Positions 57,609 to 64,000 of a stretch of 64,000 nt of DNA are shown here, in pieces; the first letter of the stretch is position 1, and each line of letters begins with the position of its first letter. Below the pieces are notes generated by a model. That model had not been told where the DNA came from, did no database searches, and worked only from the letters and a program-made list of their open reading frames with translations. Made by a program: the position numbers and the translations under genes. The stretch covers positions 2,480,001-2,544,000 of the forward strand of contig JALBUN010000023.1 in the NCBI GenBank assembly GCA_025174535.1, read 5' to 3'. The stretch comes from Cantharellus purpuraceus (taxonomy: Eukaryota > Basidiomycota > Agaricomycetes > Cantharellales > Hydnaceae).

Positions 57609-59594
57609 GAACCACCGTGCAATTTAGCTCAGATAGAGCCTCAAGCATTGCAGAACCTTATTTAAAAATTAAAAATAAAGTGCATTTTACCCGTCATAGG
57701 CCCCATCCGGAGGGGCACAGTCAGGCGCAAGTCAAGAGGCGCACACCCCGCCAGATTGAGCTGCCTTGTGTTATCCCCCACAGGCACTCTGATATGCATC
57801 TCTCGTCCTATGTGAGGTTTTCTGGAGGCCAGGTATGTGGGCAAGGAGTACCACGCGTTTGCGTTTTGAGTCGACCATCAACATTTGGCTGATCAAGATG
57901 CTCGAGAGTATTTCATATGTAGCTTTTGCGTAAAACCCGAACCATGAACATCCAACGGTTGTGGTTCTATCCAAAGGATGCACAGTAGACCGTGATTTAC
58001 TAAGTAGCAGTGGTGGCAGCCATCCTTATCCCCGACTCTCTCGGCTGGCACAATCGTCACCTCGCACGTGGCGAACCAACAGTTTGCCCTATTCCTGTCT
58101 TGGAGAGACCCAGCTCAACCAGAACCGCAGGTTGACTCAATTTTGAATTTTTTGACACATCCAATATTAAGGAATGTGTGGTCTTTATCTGCTCGCTTGG
58201 CGTCGAGCTTCGACGAGAGGATGAGATAGTGTCTTATCGACGGCCTGGGATTCAGCACACCCTGGACGAATCGATTCACTCCGTCCGTCATTCTGATAGA
58301 GCCTCTCTGCGCCACACTTGAATATTTGAATGGTGCATCAGAGTTCTCGCACCGTGCACTCGAACAACCATTTCCCAACCCCCCCATCAAATTCAAAGTA
58401 TACCTTGTCCTTTGCTGCCGACCCGACCCCATGATTCCCTCGTCTCACGTTAGCATTGGCTCTCAGGCTGGCGTTCTATCATCCAAGTCGACTAAGGTGG
58501 CAATTTTGAATATATCAATTGGACAAAATCTCGGAGCAGCGCCCTCTAGAATTTATTGAGCCTAATGACTCCTGTTACCAATTTCGATGGTCCGTGTCCT
58601 TGAACTAATTTGTGGTGATGCATCTAAGTTATTGTTGTTCAGATAGTGGCTATGGTTAGAATAACATGTCTAACATTGTCAGAACAGCTAAGAGTGGTAG
58701 TGATTGGAATAAGAATATTGGAACAGAACGACAACGCCCCAGTGAACATACTTGTGGAAGACACATATAACCAAGACTATTTGCACCTAGGGCTCAAATC
58801 TACCATTGAAACTAATATTGCGACTCTCTAGACTCGATATACTGGAACAATCGAACCAAATGTGCTTGGGATCTTGTCTTTGATGCACACACCAATGCAG
58901 ACTGTAATGTAGACTTCGCGCGCTGAATCAGTGGCTTTCATGGCAGCATTGATACCATCTATTGTAAGACAGCAGTGCAGACAGCAGCGCAGTTACAGAT
59001 TGTGATTGGTGGCTAGATACGGCTGTGCTCCGATTCGAGCAATGCGAGCGTTGTGCGATGATGCGACGATGCTGCTTGTCCTAATGAGTGCATGAGTACT
59101 TGAGTGGTTGCAAGGGCGCGCGTAATCACTGCATTTGAGTTACAAATTGGGTCTTGTATTCAACGGTAGTAGACCAATGCGCACTGCAAATCCCTCATGC
59201 TCTAGTTCATCATCTGCTATCTTATTCATGTAGCTATTGCGCATCATGTCACATCTGACATGCATAGGATAGCTCCGCACTATTTAACCCACATCTAGGT
59301 CACACTCATGCCACAATAGCCATACTAATACTTTGGCCACTGAACGACACAAGAATTCAGAGTGTGGGCTGTGAGAGGCGGTTCCACCCGGCCGACTGCT
59401 TGGGCCTGACTTCAGAGTTTTGACCGTGTCCAATGGTCGCAACTAAGTGCTGGAGTAAAGCAGCTTGGAATTTATTCTGTTGACTTGTGTTCGGCACGCC
59501 GCGTCGGGACTGTGTTTGGACCTTGTTTGGCCATTATCCGAGTATTTCCGTCGCCCCAATAGCTCAAGCATTTTGTTCGGTATCCCGTCTGGAA
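57609..59594. other. 2-kb intergenic region, no gene supported
   Basis: Several open frames of 60-105 codons lie on both strands (e.g. 58115-58432 minus and 58326-58559 plus, overlapping each other). None has splice partners or motifs. Some short imperfect repeats (AGACAGCAGTGCAGACAGCA near 58968) are present. The last few hundred bases probably form the COX5 promoter. Confidence 0.45.
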
Positions 59595-60275
59595 ATGCAC
59601 GTTCTGCGTCTGGCCCGCGTCCATCCTTCGTTGCGGGCTATTCTTCGTCGAACGTCCACAGTATCTCATCCCCATCCGACTGTCGAATCCCAGCAAACCA
59701 TCATCCCGTTGTCTAATATCGAGGCTCAATGGGAAAAGCTCGATAGGGACGAGCAAATCACAGTCCACCGACAGCTGGAGCAACTTCAAAAGAAAAACTG
59801 GAAGGAGCTCACTATTGATGAAAAGAAAGCCGGTGGGGCGAGGATTTTCTTCCACGTCGCTCATGTCGTCGCTCACGGCCATGCTTAGTATATTATGTTG
59901 CATTCGGCCCCCACGGCCCTCGCACGCCCATCAACCCCCCGGGGACCTTCATGAAGGTGTTTGTCAGTACACTGGGTCTGTTGGGTGTTAGCACAGCCCT
60001 TTTCGCGTTCATTCGGTCACAAGGTATTCGCACCACAATATTGGTGCTCCTAGCGTTTATCTCCTTGCCCTTTAGCGGAACCACCTCCAAGGACCATGAC
60101 TAGAGAGTGGCAGGAAGCATCAAATAAGCGTGCCATTGCACAAAAGGCGAATCCGATAACAGGTACGTGGAGTTGCCCCCCATGATAATGCAATGCTTTG
60201 TATTGATGAAGCTCTTTCTCAGGTATCTCATCAGAGGGGTATAAGGGTAAAGGTTTCGTTACAGTGTCAAAGTAA
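59595..60275 (+). CDS. COX5: Cytochrome c oxidase subunit IV (Cox5)
   Basis: This is a nuclear-encoded inner-membrane subunit of respiratory complex IV. MHVLRLARVHPSLRAILRRT is an Arg-rich, acid-free mitochondrial presequence. The matrix part contains LSNIEAQWEKLDRDEQITVH and LQKKNWKELTIDEKKA. After an intron (donor GTGGGGC, acceptor CTTAG) comes AVYYVAFGPHGPRTPINPPG, then the single membrane helix KVFVSTLGLLGVSTALFAFI. The tail PRTMTREWQEASNKRAIAQK and FVTVSK (TAA 60273-60275) faces the intermembrane space. The four exons encode about 165 residues, matching yeast Cox5a/b and mammalian COX4. It lies tail to tail with ATP15. Confidence 0.92.
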
Positions 60276-60637
60276 TGCTATCTGGCGTCAGTGACGTTTA
60301 AGAGCTTTGGGAGCTGCAAACGCCAATGTCAACTAAGTTAGAAGACGTGGTCAAAGATCCTCGTGGAGAGTGCATAGGGAAGGGAGCCGGTACAGCAGTA
60401 ACATATTGGTTGCTTGTGGGCAAGAAGTCTTAAATAATTTGCGTTGCAAGACCATGCGATCATTAGAGTCAGCTGTAGGACATAAGAGAATCGTTCTTGT
60501 GGTACCAAGAGATCAGGGTTCTCCTCATAGCTCAGCTTAACCATTGCCTGCTCCTTAGCAGCATACTCGAGCACAATCAAGCTAGTTGGGCGGAGAATTA
60601 GCTATGCTAAAACCACTAGCGCATTTCGTTTGAAACT
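60276..60637. other. Intergenic between COX5 and ATP15
   Basis: This lies between two convergent genes and should hold both 3' untranslated regions. A minus-strand open frame (60338-60580) has no support as a gene. Confidence 0.45.
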
Positions 60638-60978
60638 CTAGGCAGCGCCTTTAGTAGGCCTCTTCTCAACTTTTTCCGGGTTCAACCAAATCTAACAGCC
60701 GCTTTAAATGACGAATGAGTGTGAGGTGTAAAAGAACGTACCTGCTCGCCACCCTTTCCGTTTTCCCAGTTCTGGTAACGGACTGAAGTAAGACCTCGCT
60801 TTTCGGCCTGAACGCGTTCCCCTTCTTTGAGCGACTGCCGTAGGGCACGGGCTGCGACTTGTGAATATCTATTAAACCTAAAACGTTCTTCGTGTAAAGA
60901 AGTGCGTGTAGAAAGTAAGGATAGAAATCAAATGGGGTGGGCTGCTCACGAAAAATGGCTTCTCCAGAAAGCGGTCAT
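60638..60978 (-). CDS. ATP15: ATP synthase epsilon subunit (mitochondrial)
   Basis: This is a small subunit of the F1 central stalk in mitochondrial ATP synthase. Exon 1 is MTAFWRSHFS (ATG 60978). An intron from GTGAGC to GTTTTAG leads to FNRYSQVAARALRQSLKEGE, RVQAEKRGLTSVRYQNWENG and KGGEQ. A second intron beginning GTACGTTC leads to IWLNPEKVEKRPTKGAA, TAG at 60638. It is about 75 residues with no cleavable presequence, as usual for eukaryotic epsilon subunits. The FWR start and the Tyr-(S/A)-Gln-Val-Ala-Ala motif are typical. It converges with COX5, another respiratory-chain gene. Confidence 0.9.
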
Positions 60979-61144
60979 ATTGGCCGTACTGGGGGTTGCA
61001 AGTGACTGTGTATCGATGAAACACGGATAGTAGAGGATTGTACAAAGCTCACCTATGATTGTCGTGGATACTTGTTGGTAGACAGACGCCCGTTACGCAG
61101 GCGGCAACCGAATTCCGCCGCCAGCTTTCCCTCACAATTCAATC

Positions 61145-62108
<964 letters not shown>

Positions 62109-62274
62109 GGTGGCTCGTTATATGGATATTTATTTGTCTTGAAGGATTTCTGTAACTTAATGTTATGATACCAATGTGGAAATATAGTATTCGTCTGTAT
62201 CGACACAACGTAGCAGGGACAATAAAGGGTAAAAATGGAATTGACATCATTACACAAGAGAGATACACTATCGA

Positions 62275-63742
<1,468 letters not shown>

Positions 63743-64000
63743 ATGTTTCTAGAAATTTGTTAACCAGTAGTCGACTGCTTATGTCGACTAAATTCGGACA
63801 ATGCTTGTTTCGTAAGTGAAAAGTTCAGTCGTGAGCAGCTAGGTGCTGATCGATAGGATGAAGTTGAAAGTCCGGGTGATGTGGGACAATTTTTTTGACT
63901 GGACATTCAATCTCCGACACCGGTGCCGAATTCCCACTGAGGCACAAAGCACTTACCTGTGGTGCAAAGGAATATTCTATGTCAAATTGAAGTTGCGATG
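63743..64000. other. Upstream region of eIF4A
   Basis: This is the 5' untranslated region and promoter side of the minus-strand eIF4A gene, up to the window edge. No coding exon was recognised. Confidence 0.45.

Noticed and set aside
58115..58559. Overlapping open frames on both strands after the MCT-type transporter
   Set aside because: Both strands are equally open and neither shows a family signature, so coding is not supported.
60338..60580. 80-codon minus-strand frame between COX5 and ATP15
   Set aside because: It starts downstream of the ATP15 stop, in its 3' region, with no splice link or motif.

Overview
The window is nuclear DNA of a filamentous basidiomycete, most likely a mushroom-forming agaricomycete. 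Both strands carry closely packed protein genes cut by many introns of about 45-65 bases. The gene content is fungal and mitochondrial-eukaryotic: SYF1, LST8, ATG2, GLT1, a PNS1-type transporter, COX5, ATP15 and eIF4A. The one tRNA gene has a small intron next to the anticodon, and a very short cysteine-rich metallothionein of the mushroom type is present. No bacterial, viral, CRISPR or intact transposon features were seen. Species assignment is not possible from this window alone.

Layout, left to right. 1-787: intergenic DNA with short repeats. 788-7501: long-chain acyl-CoA synthetase (+), an unknown gene (-) and an MFS transporter (+). 7502-10566: a decayed copy of a peptidase exon, then the full M24 Xaa-Pro peptidase (-). 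10631-18665: SYF1 (+), a coiled-coil unknown (-), a WD40 protein (+), tRNA-Pro (-) and the Rab geranylgeranyltransferase alpha subunit (+). 18853-21501: an accessory-looking stretch with one intact metallothionein gene and two decayed copies in a partly inverted arrangement. 21502-29311: a dimeric alpha/beta-barrel protein, mitochondrial IF2 (+), a CHORD-CS co-chaperone (-) and an ALKBH7-like dioxygenase (+). 29312-36536: sparse, with a candidate membrane protein, an unknown gene and LST8. 36537-45540: GLT1, a Rib2/RibD-like deaminase and RLP24, all +. 45656-54721: ATG2 (-) and a PNS1-type transporter (+) from one tiny divergent promoter. 55456-63742: a monocarboxylate-type MFS transporter, COX5/subunit IV, ATP15, a Rab4/Ypt4-like GTPase and eIF4A.

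Most genes are housekeeping: lipid activation, splicing, mitochondrial translation and respiration, TOR and autophagy, ammonia assimilation, ribosome assembly. The RabGGTase alpha subunit and a Rab with a CC-type prenylation tail are both present. LST8, GLT1 and ATG2 lie within 20 kb, but nothing shows functional clustering.

The most unusual material is in gene structure. A single-nucleotide exon is predicted in the acyl-CoA synthetase, a 3-base exon in the MFS transporter and a start-codon-only exon in the RabGGTase alpha gene. There are two GC-AG introns, a tail-to-tail antisense coding overlap (IF2/CHORD), and the metallothionein cluster, whose 33-residue, three-exon gene most gene finders would miss. 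All gene models were spliced by eye from family knowledge and splice motifs, with no transcript or database evidence.
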